Below are positions 8,239 to 16,565 of a stretch of DNA of 64,000 nucleotides, one piece after another. The notes beneath the pieces are model-generated. The model was not told the origin of the DNA. It did no database searches and saw only the letters and a list, made by a program, of their open reading frames with translations. The position numbers and the translations under genes were made by a program. The first letter of the stretch is position 1, and each line of letters begins with the position of its first letter. Source of the DNA: Paenibacillus oralis. GTDB lineage: Bacteria; Bacillota; Bacilli; Paenibacillales; Paenibacillaceae. The stretch lies in NCBI RefSeq assembly GCF_003863965.1, contig NZ_RRCN01000001.1:5949071-6013070 (forward strand), read 5' to 3'.

Positions 8239-10194
8239 TCAAGAGATATCATTTTTTAACTTCGGCCTAATTATTGATACTCCAGCATCTTTTAGAATTT
8301 TATATAAAGTCGTTATATTTTGTACACTTTGTTCAATATTTTCTAAATGCCTTTCTCGATTTAGTACTCTTCGTACTTTACTTGCTGTAAATATAACTCT
8401 TCTCTTAGCTCTTGATAACGCTACAAAGAATGCTCTTTTATCTTCTTCTGAGTTATTGTTAAAGTTCCAAAATGCAGCATCTTCAAGACCAATAAAAATA
8501 ACTGTATCATACTCAAGACCCTTACTTTTGTGAATAGTCATCATTGGAATGCTATGATTACCATAAATATCCTCAACTGTATTTCCCCAATCTTTTCTAA
8601 TTTGATATGCACTTTGTATTTTCATAGTTATTTCATTAATTAAATTATCAAAGTAGTCTCCTCTACTATATTTAGGAAAACTGTTTTTTATTTTTGTTGG
8701 ATCAAAGAATTCAATAATTGAACTAACAACTTTCTGGAGAGCGGCTTCATTAACTATTAATTTATCAAGTTCTAACAATTTTATTTTCAATTCTAGTAAA
8801 AATTTGCTTAATTGATCTTCTGACTCATAAAGCAACTCATATTTGGTACTCTCATCGAAACCATTTATATAGAACAAAAAATCGATAGTATTCTTCCTAG
8901 CATCAGGAGCTTGATGTTTAACAGCAAGAGTAATCATATTCAATATGATATTCACGATCTCTTCTGATAAAAGGTCTTGGTATTCTTTTTCTTCTCTAGC
9001 CTGAACCCCATATACGGCTAATCTTCTTTTAAATGCTTCACCATAAATATCCTCGTGCTGCTTAACAATGATACAAATATCCCTTGGTTTAATCCCTTCT
9101 ATATTAATCCAATTAATAACTTCATTAGCCAAAAATATGGCTTCTTCTTCATGATTTTTAAATGCCCAAATTTCGCAAATTCCTTCTAGCTCTCCCCATT
9201 TATCAGTGACAATCACTTCGGCACTATTTTCTTCTAAGTTTTTTGAAACAATATTTTGTATAGTAACTAGCTTAGGTGAAGAACGGTAGTTCATAAACAA
9301 TTGAGTTTCTATAGCCTGAAAATCAATTTTGAAATGATTAAAAATACCTTTTTGAGCTCTTGCCCAAACCATTATTCTTTGTTTTTCATCACCGACTGCT
9401 GTTATTGTCGATTTGGATCCAAGAAATGATGTTTTTAACAAAGAATATTGAATATCTGTAGTATCTTGAAATTCATCTAAAAAAACATGACTATAAGTTG
9501 TTCTTAATGCATTGCGAATATAGCGGTTCTCCCTCAGTAAATAATCTGCAATTCTTGAGATCATAGGAAATGTCAAACCGCCTTCAAAATCAAATGTCCC
9601 TTTTATTAATATTCCCCATAAACTTAAGTTTATATGAACTTGGATACTATCGTCAGGTTTCAATGGAGGCAAAGGGAGTTTCATGTTACAAAGCAAATTT
9701 GCCAGATCACTATTACGACGAATTACTCTTCTCCAATTGGGGAAATGGGGATACAAAACTGGCAAATACTTATCTGCAATATCAGCTAACTCACTATCCT
9801 TTAAAAGCAATCTGTAGTCTTTTGAAGGACGATACTTCTCATTTATAGCTAATCTGAAATGATCCAGCAAATGCTTTGCAAACGAATCGTATGTCATGGA
9901 TTCGAAACGTCTCGCTAATTCTTTTCCACATCTTGAATTGACTCTATCTGCTAAATTTTCTGCTGCATCCTTCTTAAAACTAATAGCTAATATCTTTTTT
10001 GGGGCGGTGCAACTATCAGTTTCAAGTAAGTAGCAAGCTTTTTGCGCTAAAAGTTCTGTTTTCCCTGCCCCTGGTCCAGCAATAATTACATGGTTACTTG
10101 AACTTCGTACAACCTCTTCAGCATTATTTTCAAGTATGATTCCATCTTTTACTTGCCAATTAAGCGGGTTTATGAAAGTAATATTATTCCTCAT
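8239..10194 (-). CDS. gajB: Gabija protein GajB, UvrD/Rep-family helicase
   Basis: This is a superfamily 1A helicase with its motifs in order: Walker A (IIAGPGAGKTELL, ~residue 40), DEFQDTTDIQ (motif II), AVGDEKQRIMVW (III), MNYRSSPKL (IV), TIHKSKGLEYDTVIFIG (V) and FVALSRAKRRVIFT (VI). It overlaps the end of the OLD-family nuclease gene, the fixed pairing that defines Gabija anti-phage systems. Established: GajB associates with a GajA tetramer and is needed for defence. The start is uncertain. ATG 10194 is used here; TTG and GTG lie 12 and 9 bases upstream and all overlap gajA, so coupled translation is likely. At ~650 aa it is longer than the ~500 aa of the first studied GajB. Confidence 0.87.
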   Translation of the reverse strand: MRNNITFINPLNWQVKDGIILENNAEEVVRSSSNHVIIAGPGAGKTELLAQKACYLLETDSCTAPKKILAISFKKDAAENLADRVNSRCGKELARRFESMTYDSFAKHLLDHFRLAINEKYRPSKDYRLLLKDSELADIADKYLPVLYPHFPNWRRVIRRNSDLANLLCNMKLPLPPLKPDDSIQVHINLSLWGILIKGTFDFEGGLTFPMISRIADYLLRENRYIRNALRTTYSHVFLDEFQDTTDIQYSLLKTSFLGSKSTITAVGDEKQRIMVWARAQKGIFNHFKIDFQAIETQLFMNYRSSPKLVTIQNIVSKNLEENSAEVIVTDKWGELEGICEIWAFKNHEEEAIFLANEVINWINIEGIKPRDICIIVKQHEDIYGEAFKRRLAVYGVQAREEKEYQDLLSEEIVNIILNMITLAVKHQAPDARKNTIDFLFYINGFDESTKYELLYESEDQLSKFLLELKIKLLELDKLIVNEAALQKVVSSIIEFFDPTKIKNSFPKYSRGDYFDNLINEITMKIQSAYQIRKDWGNTVEDIYGNHSIPMMTIHKSKGLEYDTVIFIGLEDAAFWNFNNNSEEDKRAFFVALSRAKRRVIFTASKVRRVLNRERHLENIEQSVQNITTLYKILKDAGVSIIRPKLKNDIS

Positions 10195-12271
10195 TTTTTG
10201 CACCAACCATACTTGAATTTATTTTTAGTAACCTTTTAATAGTTTCCACTAATTCGAGTAACTGCTGAGGACATTTTTCTCGAAGTTTATCTTCACTAAT
10301 AGCAGCCAGTGCCATAAAATGCGTGCTAGGCTTACTTCTATTAAGAAACAAAGAATTATAGTAAATCATTAATCGTTTTTGGATATCGTTATAAGTACCA
10401 CCATATCCATCATTCGATCTTTTAAGAGTTGATTGTATTGCTTGTATTTCTTTCTCTTTATATGATTTAGGTTCTTCAAGTTCATCCGGTATATGAGTTT
10501 GTGCTATCTGAATATACTCATCTGAAAATGCTTCTAGCATTACAAAATCTATATCCAAAGAATATGAAAAATGAACATTATAAGGCTCTCCCATTAACTT
10601 TTTTCTCCAAACATTTAATTCTTCTGCTTGCAATTGATCACTAAGAGGCCATTTATGCATTTCATTTAACTGTGAGTCCTTAAGAATAGCACCTTTATAT
10701 TCTAGCAACTTATCTTTATTCAATTTATCGCTTCTGTGTAATATTAATTGATTGATCACGTATTTAATTCGTGTCCATCCACCTAAATTTCGCTCTCTAT
10801 CTAAATCAAGCAAAGTTACATGAGGTATATTAAGTTTATTTAATAATCTCCACATATGATTAACATAAACTCCACCAAGTGGAACGATTGAAATTGCATT
10901 CATTTCTATATCTAATCCGAAAACTTTAAGTACTTTAGGTATTATGATTTCTTCACTATCGCCTTCACCTAAAATTACAAGTCTTGCAAAATAAATTTCC
11001 GGATATACTCTAATGGCTTCTTTTATATATTTATATGCTTCGTCAGTTTCTTCTGGTAGAACAATTTCGTTTACAATCGTTGCCCCGAGTTTATCTTGAT
11101 CAGTCTGACCAATTCGGACATGTCTTATCTCAATAGGTTCAACATTTTTCACTATGGATTCACTATGAGAAGAAATAATAACTTGGGCGTTATCATTTTT
11201 TGAAATGGTCCTAAGATTTTGCATCACCTTACCTAATAGATGTGGCGCAATATGATTCTCTGGTTCTTCGACTGCGAGAATTGTAACAACTGTTGGGATT
11301 TTTTTGAAATTATATTCTGAACCATCTTTCTTAGCTTCTTTATATTCTTTTTTTATTGTGTTCTCTAATTCTAACAATGATGCAACTAAAGAAAGATAAA
11401 ATAATGAACGCAGACCATCACCTAACTGGTCTACTGAATAATTTGTAGGCGACAATGAAGGTGAAAATTGCACTTCAATTCTTTTTAATATTGAAGATAA
11501 TGTTGAACTATTAAATGCTATTTCAGCATTGTTATACCGCTCATCCCAATGATAATTTTTCCATTCTTTTTTTAATATTTCCCTTACCTTTCTTACTCCG
11601 ACAATATCATCAAATAGTTCTCCTTCAACCGCTTTCATATTCGTTTTAATTAGATCATTCATGTTTGAAGGCCAATTTATATAAGAAAGTAATCTGTAAA
11701 GGACGGTTCCAGATACATTTTTAAGTTGAGTATTAGGATCTCTCATAGCTGGTATATAAATCAACTGAATTACTGCTCTTTCATAGGGTTGAACAGGCTT
11801 AAGTGTTTCATCGGTAATAGTTTCAGTATCGGGTACAGTTATGTAATATAATTTATCATCAATCACACCTTCGGGGGTATTAGCTGAATGCCAAGTAGCT
11901 ATTAATCTAATCCTGATATAAGGTTTTTCGTCTGGTTGATTAATAATCATATGCTTAAAAAAATGAGGGACTGTATTTGCTGAAATTTCATCATCACTTT
12001 CCAACTCTGGAAACTCAATTTTCACTTCAATATACAACTGTGATCCATCTTTTAGATCCTCAGGCTTCTTACCCATCGGTAAATGAAAATCTGACCGTTC
12101 TAGAGCACGTTCAATCTGATTAACTGCAAATAATTTCAGTAACGCATGTATCAAAGCTGTTTTGCCTGAACTATTCGCCCCAATTATCGCTGTAAGTTTT
12201 TGTAAATCCATCACTGTTTCTTCTTCGCTGAAACTCCTGAAATTAGAAATTTTCATCTGTGTTATTTTCAT
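10184..12271 (-). CDS. gajA: Gabija protein GajA, OLD-family ATPase/TOPRIM nuclease
   Basis: The protein has 695 residues. The N-terminal ABC-type ATPase starts FRSFSEEE and has Walker A (GANSSGKTALIHAL, ~residue 32). A signature-like GDGLRSLFYLSL, a Walker B (ILAVEEPENHIAP) and an H-loop (IISSHSESIV) follow. The TOPRIM part has its conserved Glu in LVILGEGDSEEI and the DxD in LLDLDRERNLGG. This is the OLD nuclease layout. With the overlapping UvrD-type gene it makes a Gabija operon. Family knowledge: GajA nicks DNA when nucleotide pools fall during phage attack. ATG 12271 has AAGGAG ten bases upstream; a second ATG lies 15 bases in. All key residues look intact, so the system is probably functional. 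Confidence 0.9.
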   Translation of the reverse strand: MKITQMKISNFRSFSEEETVMDLQKLTAIIGANSSGKTALIHALLKLFAVNQIERALERSDFHLPMGKKPEDLKDGSQLYIEVKIEFPELESDDEISANTVPHFFKHMIINQPDEKPYIRIRLIATWHSANTPEGVIDDKLYYITVPDTETITDETLKPVQPYERAVIQLIYIPAMRDPNTQLKNVSGTVLYRLLSYINWPSNMNDLIKTNMKAVEGELFDDIVGVRKVREILKKEWKNYHWDERYNNAEIAFNSSTLSSILKRIEVQFSPSLSPTNYSVDQLGDGLRSLFYLSLVASLLELENTIKKEYKEAKKDGSEYNFKKIPTVVTILAVEEPENHIAPHLLGKVMQNLRTISKNDNAQVIISSHSESIVKNVEPIEIRHVRIGQTDQDKLGATIVNEIVLPEETDEAYKYIKEAIRVYPEIYFARLVILGEGDSEEIIIPKVLKVFGLDIEMNAISIVPLGGVYVNHMWRLLNKLNIPHVTLLDLDRERNLGGWTRIKYVINQLILHRSDKLNKDKLLEYKGAILKDSQLNEMHKWPLSDQLQAEELNVWRKKLMGEPYNVHFSYSLDIDFVMLEAFSDEYIQIAQTHIPDELEEPKSYKEKEIQAIQSTLKRSNDGYGGTYNDIQKRLMIYYNSLFLNRSKPSTHFMALAAISEDKLREKCPQQLLELVETIKRLLKINSSMVGAKNEE

Positions 12272-12365
12272 TTAATAACAACTCCTTAGCCGTTCTTTTT
12301 TCATATTGCGCCATTGTAATAATTCGGCATCATCTTCTGTACATACACGTGGTACTTTGCATTAC

Positions 12366-13364
12366 TTACAACTTATCGAAAACAGGTGATCTTCTCAGCA
12401 AGGAATCAAATTCAATTCCTAATAAAAAACCTTGCTCATTTATGAATTGCTCTTTACATGACATAATGATTTTAAATCCTACCTTTGTAAATTTTTCTAT
12501 TGCAATATGATTAATATTTAGGTCCATCATTTGAACTATTGCAAATTTAATTAACCCTGTTAAATCTTGTCTGCCTGACAATTGTTTCAGCCAATATACA
12601 ACTTGAGCGGTACCCTTAGGAAGTGGCTTTCCTCTATATGTAATAAATAATTCTTTTCCTCCCTGAGCTATCTTTTCGCGAAGTTCCAAATAGCAGTTGA
12701 ATTGTTTAATTAATCCCTCTGGTAATCGAATACTTATACCATCAATGCTAAAGGATCCGATAGTTTTATAATAAGATTCCACTGGAATTTTAATAATTTC
12801 ACGATACGGTATCCCAGTTAATAGAATTAGTTTTATAATTAATGCTGATGTAATCATATTCATCTCTTTACTTCTTGTTACCTTTGTAATAGATATTTCA
12901 AGAACAAGGTTACATTCTTTGATTAAATCCTCTACTTCATATTGGGTTAATGGGTCATATGAAGTCGATTTATCCAACTCGCTATTCTCTGCCAAATAGA
13001 TGTTAATCTTGTTTCTAAATGAACCCTCTTTATAAGCCGGAGATCCTAACTCTTTTAAAAAAGCATCATTACTAACATAATCATTAGATATTATGTAAAG
13101 AAGAAATTCTTTTACAGCTGATACATATCTCTGGACAGTAGAAATTTTTTTTATGCTATTCTCCTTTATGTAATAATCTATACTGGAAATAATAGTATTT
13201 GTATCTAATCCTCTTACAAACTCATCGATATTATTATCTGTTACATCTCTGGATTTTAAATAATCATAAAATACCATTAAGTCCTTGTAATATCCTATAG
13301 GTTTTGGAGACAGATCTATATCATAGGAGGACATAAAATTAGATACATATTTTTCAAAGTTCAT
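12366..13364 (-). CDS. Tyrosine-recombinase-fold protein lacking catalytic residues
   Basis: The 332 residues follow the layout of tyrosine recombinases. An N-terminal SAM-like core-binding region (~1-120, with VQRYVSAVKEFLLYI) is followed by a catalytic-domain-like part starting LTQYEVEDLIKE. Key residues are missing. The LLTGIPYREI run aligns with the usual TGLRxxEL, with Pro at the catalytic Arg position. The HxxR region reads TGLIKFAIVQMM without His-x-x-Arg. No plausible Tyr nucleophile follows at the C-terminus. It is the first gene of the leftward Gabija block, 95 bp upstream of gajA, and its start lies 117 bp from the right 33-bp repeat. It could be a retired integrase, a DNA-binding regulator, or a third partner of Gabija. 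The fold is an alignment by eye. Confidence 0.65.
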   Translation of the reverse strand: MNFEKYVSNFMSSYDIDLSPKPIGYYKDLMVFYDYLKSRDVTDNNIDEFVRGLDTNTIISSIDYYIKENSIKKISTVQRYVSAVKEFLLYIISNDYVSNDAFLKELGSPAYKEGSFRNKINIYLAENSELDKSTSYDPLTQYEVEDLIKECNLVLEISITKVTRSKEMNMITSALIIKLILLTGIPYREIIKIPVESYYKTIGSFSIDGISIRLPEGLIKQFNCYLELREKIAQGGKELFITYRGKPLPKGTAQVVYWLKQLSGRQDLTGLIKFAIVQMMDLNINHIAIEKFTKVGFKIIMSCKEQFINEQGFLLGIEFDSLLRRSPVFDKL

Positions 13365-13481
13365 TTATTACCGCCCTTTCAGTTATGTCATATAACTTTA
13401 TATTCACAAAGTTAGTGAATTAAGGAATACAGCTAATATACAAACAATCTTTGATAAAACTAGTCTTAATGACCTACAGTT

Positions 13482-13514
13482 ATATTCTACTATAATATGG
13501 AATAATATGCCGAA
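13482..13514 (+). repeat. 33-bp direct repeat, right copy (possible att site)
   Basis: Matches 2678-2710 at 30 of 33 positions in direct orientation. It sits between the start of the recombinase-like gene and the terminator of the rightmost flanking gene, which is where an island edge would be expected. GC content rises sharply just to the right of it. Confidence 0.55.
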
Positions 13515-13533
13515 CAAATAATTATTTGCTCGA

Positions 13534-13568
13534 TAATAAAAAAACTCCCGCTAAAAAATAGCGAAAGT
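13534..13568 (-). terminator. Rho-independent terminator of the DUF6809 gene
   Basis: Read leftward, a 10-bp stem (including two G-U pairs) at 13544-13553 and 13559-13568 encloses an A/T loop and is followed by a run of seven T. It is placed to end transcription of the DUF6809 gene. Confidence 0.7.
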
Positions 13569-13656
13569 TATGGATATCTATATCTTTTTCACATAACAGC
13601 AAGCACATTTGGCTCCTGATTTTATATACAAAAATCCTAGGCTGCCCTCACCAACT

Positions 13657-13944
13657 TCACTCTTTAAAAACCTTCCCCTCCCCACAAAACACCTCCACCA
13701 TCATCAAAGCCCCCATCCTAAATCCCTGGACAAAAGCGGTGCTTGTAAGCATGGAACTAGTATCACCGTTCAAATCCAAGATTTCCTCAAGAGTTTTAAA
13801 GTCGTTCTCCGAAAATCTTTGTTTGACTTCCAACATCAAATCAGAAATTTCTCCATTGATCGAACGATATTCGGGATCTGTGGGGACCGTTCGCGCTTCA
13901 GGGTTAAGGTTTCCTTTGTAAAGTTCCTCCAAAATACTTTTCAT
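13657..13944 (-). CDS. DUF6809 family small protein
   Basis: A 95-residue soluble protein with the DUF6809 pattern: MKSILEELYKGNLNPEA, a central PTDPEYRSI, an LEEILDLNGD helix, and a GFRMGALMMVEVF C-terminal helix. These proteins are common in Paenibacillus and other Firmicutes and have no established function. It diverges from an XRE regulator across a short region with an 18-bp-arm palindrome, so that regulator may control it. A strong GGAGGAG ribosome site precedes ATG 13944. A second, diverged start of the same gene survives at the edge of the downstream duplication. Confidence 0.75.
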   Translation of the reverse strand: MKSILEELYKGNLNPEARTVPTDPEYRSINGEISDLMLEVKQRFSENDFKTLEEILDLNGDTSSMLTSTAFVQGFRMGALMMVEVFCGEGKVFKE

Positions 13945-14024
13945 TCCACTCTCCTCCTTTAAGAATTGTGAACAGTAACGTTAAAAACCTAAAAAACAGC
14001 CAACACTTTCCGTATAAATCAATT

Positions 14025-14068
14025 TTATGCGAAAAATGCATAAAACTCAATATGCAGTTTTCGCATAA
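14025..14068 (+). promoter_or_regulatory. Operator palindrome, first XRE copy
   Basis: Two 18-bp arms (14025-14042 and 14051-14068), with one mismatch, flank AAACTCAA. The palindrome sits 26 bp upstream of the XRE start codon and within the divergent promoter region. This placement suggests binding by the XRE protein itself. Confidence 0.6.
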
Positions 14069-14094
14069 TTTAAACTTAGCTTGGGTGAAGAAAG

Positions 14095-14313
14095 ATGTAC
14101 AAAAGAATACGCGATTTGCGTGAAGACCGGGATTTGACGCAACAACAATTAGCAGATTATCTGAACATCTCTCAAGCAACTTATTCCCGATACGAAAGCG
14201 GGAACTTGGATGTGCCAAGTTCTGTGTTGATTAAGTTATCCGAATTTTACGACGTAAGTATTGACTATATTCTGGGTCAGACGAATATGTTCAAACGTCA
14301 CAATGGAAAATAA
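14095..14313 (+). CDS. XRE-family transcriptional regulator (first copy)
   Basis: A 72-residue single-domain Cro/CI-type helix-turn-helix protein. The motif spans about residues 14-40 (LTQQQLADYLNISQATYSRYE), followed by DVPSSVLIKLSEFYDVSIDYILG, the standard closing of this family. No effector domain is visible. It differs from its tandem copy at only four residues (D to N in EFYDV, and three in the tail). Divergent from DUF6809, with the palindromic operator between them, so autorepression is likely. The start follows GGGTGAAGAAAG. Confidence 0.88.
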   Translation: MYKRIRDLREDRDLTQQQLADYLNISQATYSRYESGNLDVPSSVLIKLSEFYDVSIDYILGQTNMFKRHNGK

Positions 14314-14370
14314 ATAGCACTGGCGACAAAGAGTGTCAGGTTTGATGATTACAATAGAGGGGTGATCCCC

Positions 14371-14487
14371 ATGTCCCTATTAAAAAGAACCACCCTTTGG
14401 CTTTCTATCATAAACATCTTGATATGCCTAAGCGACTACTTAGGGAGCAGCCTGGCCAATATCCTATTGATAAGATTCATTCCGTAA
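14371..14487 (+). CDS. Small hydrophobic peptide ORF between the two XRE copies
   Basis: A 38-codon ORF starts with ATG 14371, preceded by GAGGGGTGATCCCC, and ends at TAA 14485-14487. The product has a basic start (MSLLKRTT) and a single hydrophobic stretch (LWLSIINILICL) with a second weaker one (LANILLIRFIP). Size and layout resemble small membrane peptides or type I toxins, but no family was recognised and it may be non-coding. It follows the first XRE copy by 57 bp. Confidence 0.35.
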   Translation: MSLLKRTTLWLSIINILICLSDYLGSSLANILLIRFIP

Positions 14488-14592
14488 TCGACTCTATTAA
14501 GAATACTTTTCATTTCACTCTCCTCCTTAAGAATTGTGAACAGTATCGTTAAAAACCTAAAAAACAGCTAACACTTTCCGTATAAATCAATT

Positions 14593-14636
14593 TTATGCGA
14601 AAACTGCATAAAACTCAATATGCAGTTTTCGCATAA
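14593..14636 (+). promoter_or_regulatory. Operator palindrome, second XRE copy (perfect)
   Basis: Here the 18-bp arms (14593-14610 and 14619-14636) are perfectly complementary around the same AAACTCAA spacer. Compared with the first copy, one base change restores full symmetry, which suggests selection for a dimer-binding site. Confidence 0.62.
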
Positions 14637-14662
14637 TTTAAACTTAGCTTGGGTGAAGAAAG

Positions 14663-14881
14663 ATGTACAAAAGAATACGCGATTTGCGTGAAGACAGGGA
14701 TTTGACGCAACAACAATTGGCAGATTATCTGAACATCTCTCAAGCAACTTATTCCCGATACGAAAGCGGGAACTTGGATGTACCGAGTTCTGTGTTGATT
14801 AAGTTATCCGAATTTTACAACGTAAGTATTGACTACATTCTTGGTCAGACGAATATCTCCAAACGACCCAATGGAAAATAA
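14663..14881 (+). CDS. XRE-family transcriptional regulator (second copy)
   Basis: A 72-residue Cro/CI-type HTH protein, nearly identical to the one 568 bp upstream. The DNA-recognition helices are identical, so both should bind the same operator. Its divergent partner gene is reduced to a few codons. A relic of a small membrane-protein ORF follows. Confidence 0.87.
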   Translation: MYKRIRDLREDRDLTQQQLADYLNISQATYSRYESGNLDVPSSVLIKLSEFYNVSIDYILGQTNISKRPNGK

Positions 14882-14906
14882 CCATAGGCTAGCAGGACGT
14901 TTTAGG

Positions 14907-14993
14907 ATTGATGTACACTTTGGGAGCTTCTTATTGGTGGGGCTTGTTGCGGATTATCTGATTTACATATTTAAGGCGAAACGCCCTAATTAA
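14907..14993 (+). pseudogene. C-terminal relic of a small membrane protein
   Basis: An open frame without a start codon encodes GSFLLVGLVADYLIYIFKAK and stops at TAA 14991. A close relative (FLFVALVVDYLIHIFKAK) occurs at 28324-28401, in both cases next to sequence from the same solute-binding-protein gene. It may be the tail of a small holin-like or toxin-like peptide; the family was not identified. Confidence 0.45.
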
Positions 14994-14995
14994 AC

Positions 14996-15038
14996 GAAAA
15001 AAAGACAAGCCAAGTTAATATGCAACTGGACTTGTCTT
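14996..15038 (-). terminator. Terminator of the solute-binding lipoprotein gene
   Basis: Leftward reading gives a stem (AAGACAAG at 15002-15009 against CTTGTCTT at 15031-15038, with further imperfect pairing inside) followed by a run of seven T. It lies 15 bp beyond the lipoprotein gene's stop. Confidence 0.75.
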
Positions 15039-15052
15039 CCGTATTCACTATT

Positions 15053-16441
15053 CTACTTCTCCACCAACGACCCCTGCAAATTCGCCGCATTAAATCCCGA
15101 ATCCGCTTCAATCGTGGTATCCCCTGCTGCTTTAGCCTTTTCAAGCGCGGCGTTATAGCGGGCGTTCAGATCGCTCAATACCTTGTCCAGGTTCTGGCCG
15201 TCGAAGATGAATTTGTTGAAGACGTCGACTTTTTTGGCGCCTTCGACGCGGCCTTCGGTGGCGACCAGCGGGGTGGCGGGGTAGATGCCGTCCAGCGAGG
15301 TCGGCAGGAAGTTTTCGATGCCGGCGATGTCCGGGGCTTTGGCTTTGGCCGACACGGACGGGATGACGGAGATGCCGTATCCTCCCTCTTGATAGGCGAT
15401 CCGTACCTCGTCGCTGTACATCCATTCGATAAATTTCCAAGCTTCTTCTTTATGCTCGGAATTTCTGCTTAAGGCCAAGTAACTGCCGGCAAGGACTTGA
15501 ACGGCCCCGTTTTGCTGACCGTCGATCGTCGGCGGCATGGCCGCGGCCCAGCGGATGTCCGTCGGAAATTGCGTTTTGTACACGCTAGGTTCTGCGGAGT
15601 GATTGAAATACATGCCGATCTTGCCTTGCGCGAACTGGGCCCGCAGCGGATCGATGTCGAGCGATTCGGAGCCGGGCAGCATGCTGCCGTCCGCTTTGAT
15701 TTGATGCAGGGCCTGCAGCACTTCTTTATACACGGTAAAATCGAACTGTCCGGTTTGGAAATTGAAGCCCTCGTTTCCCGTGTTTGTGCTCAGCGACACG
15801 ATCGGATAAGCGATCCGCTCAAAGCCGCTGGCGCTCTTGAAGTTCCCGGCAAACCCGTAAGCACCGATATCCTTGCCCGCTTCCGTGATCTTCTTGGCGT
15901 CCTCGACCATTTCCGCAATCGTCGCCGGCGGCCCGTCAATGCCCGCTTGTTCAAACAGATCGACGTTGTAGATCAGTCTCCAGAATTGCCCCGTACTCGG
16001 CAGGGTATATATTTTGCCGTCAACCATGTTTTTCTCCTCGATCAGGACGTTTTTGAAGTTTTCCTTCATTTCGGGCGAGAGGTAATCATCAAACGGTTCC
16101 AGGTAACCTCGCTCCACCCAAATCGGCATTTTTCCCGTGATGCGAAAGATGTCCGGCGCCTGATTGCTGGCAAAGGCGATTTCTACGGATTGTTCATAGT
16201 TTTCCGCCATCACCTTCATTTCAATCTCGACATCGGGATTGCTTTCTTCGTATTCCTTGATTTTTTGCTCGATAAAATCGGTGTCGTGACGGTCAATCGT
16301 CCAATACGTAAGCTTCGTCTTCATGTCTTCTGCGCCGGCGTTTGCCTTTGAATCACCGCTGTTGCCCGCCGGTGAGCAGGCCGCCAAAACTCCCGCCAAC
16401 AACAAGATCATTCCCGACACAAACCGCCTTCTAACACTCAT
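15053..16441 (-). CDS. Sugar ABC transporter substrate-binding lipoprotein (family 1)
   Basis: A 462-residue extracellular solute-binding protein. It has a basic N-terminus, a hydrophobic core and a lipobox (AGVLAAC, Cys at 22), so it should be a lipoprotein on the outer face of the membrane. KLTYWTIDRHDTDFIEQKIKEYEESNPDVEIE is the usual start of family 1 carbohydrate-binding proteins. The middle carries the usual FNHSAEPSVYK and GSYLALSRNSEHKEEAWKFIEWM patterns. It is the last gene of a leftward cluster with two permeases and a YesM/YesN pair. No ATPase gene is present, as is usual where one shared MsmX-type ATPase serves many systems. A truncated, stop-containing relative lies near 28.5 kb. 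Confidence 0.9.
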   Translation of the reverse strand: MSVRRRFVSGMILLLAGVLAACSPAGNSGDSKANAGAEDMKTKLTYWTIDRHDTDFIEQKIKEYEESNPDVEIEMKVMAENYEQSVEIAFASNQAPDIFRITGKMPIWVERGYLEPFDDYLSPEMKENFKNVLIEEKNMVDGKIYTLPSTGQFWRLIYNVDLFEQAGIDGPPATIAEMVEDAKKITEAGKDIGAYGFAGNFKSASGFERIAYPIVSLSTNTGNEGFNFQTGQFDFTVYKEVLQALHQIKADGSMLPGSESLDIDPLRAQFAQGKIGMYFNHSAEPSVYKTQFPTDIRWAAAMPPTIDGQQNGAVQVLAGSYLALSRNSEHKEEAWKFIEWMYSDEVRIAYQEGGYGISVIPSVSAKAKAPDIAGIENFLPTSLDGIYPATPLVATEGRVEGAKKVDVFNKFIFDGQNLDKVLSDLNARYNAALEKAKAAGDTTIEADSGFNAANLQGSLVEK

Positions 16442-16462
16442 GAATATGCCCCCTTAGAACAA

Positions 16463-16476
16463 TGTAATCGCATTCA
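16463..16476. promoter_or_regulatory. cre-like site upstream of the lipoprotein gene
   Basis: TGTAATCGCATTCA matches the CcpA cre consensus (TGWAARCGYTWNCW) at 12 of 14 positions by eye. It lies 22 bp upstream of the start codon. The lipoprotein of the fructan cluster has a similar site in the same place. Confidence 0.4.
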
Positions 16477-16565
16477 TTTCCACTTAAAATATAAATCATC
16501 CGCCTTCCGTCTCGTGAAGGATAAAACAACTCTCCGGGGGTGAGAAAACGACTCTTTCAGAGGTT

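Larger units (their letters stand above)
13937..14881 (+). repeat. Tandem duplication of the XRE regulator with its control region
   Basis: About 375 bp (from the DUF6809 start codon region to the XRE stop, 13937-14313) recurs at 14507-14881 with only scattered changes. Each unit carries the first codons of DUF6809 (MKSIL), the palindromic operator and a full 72-codon XRE gene. About 190 bp of unique sequence lies between them. The offset between the XRE copies is 568 bp. Confidence 0.85.

Noticed and set aside
12272..12365. Short open frame (KVPRVCTEDDAELLQWRNM) upstream of gajA
   Set aside because: About 29 codons with no start codon and closed by TAA just upstream. It could be a gene relic, but nothing supports translation.
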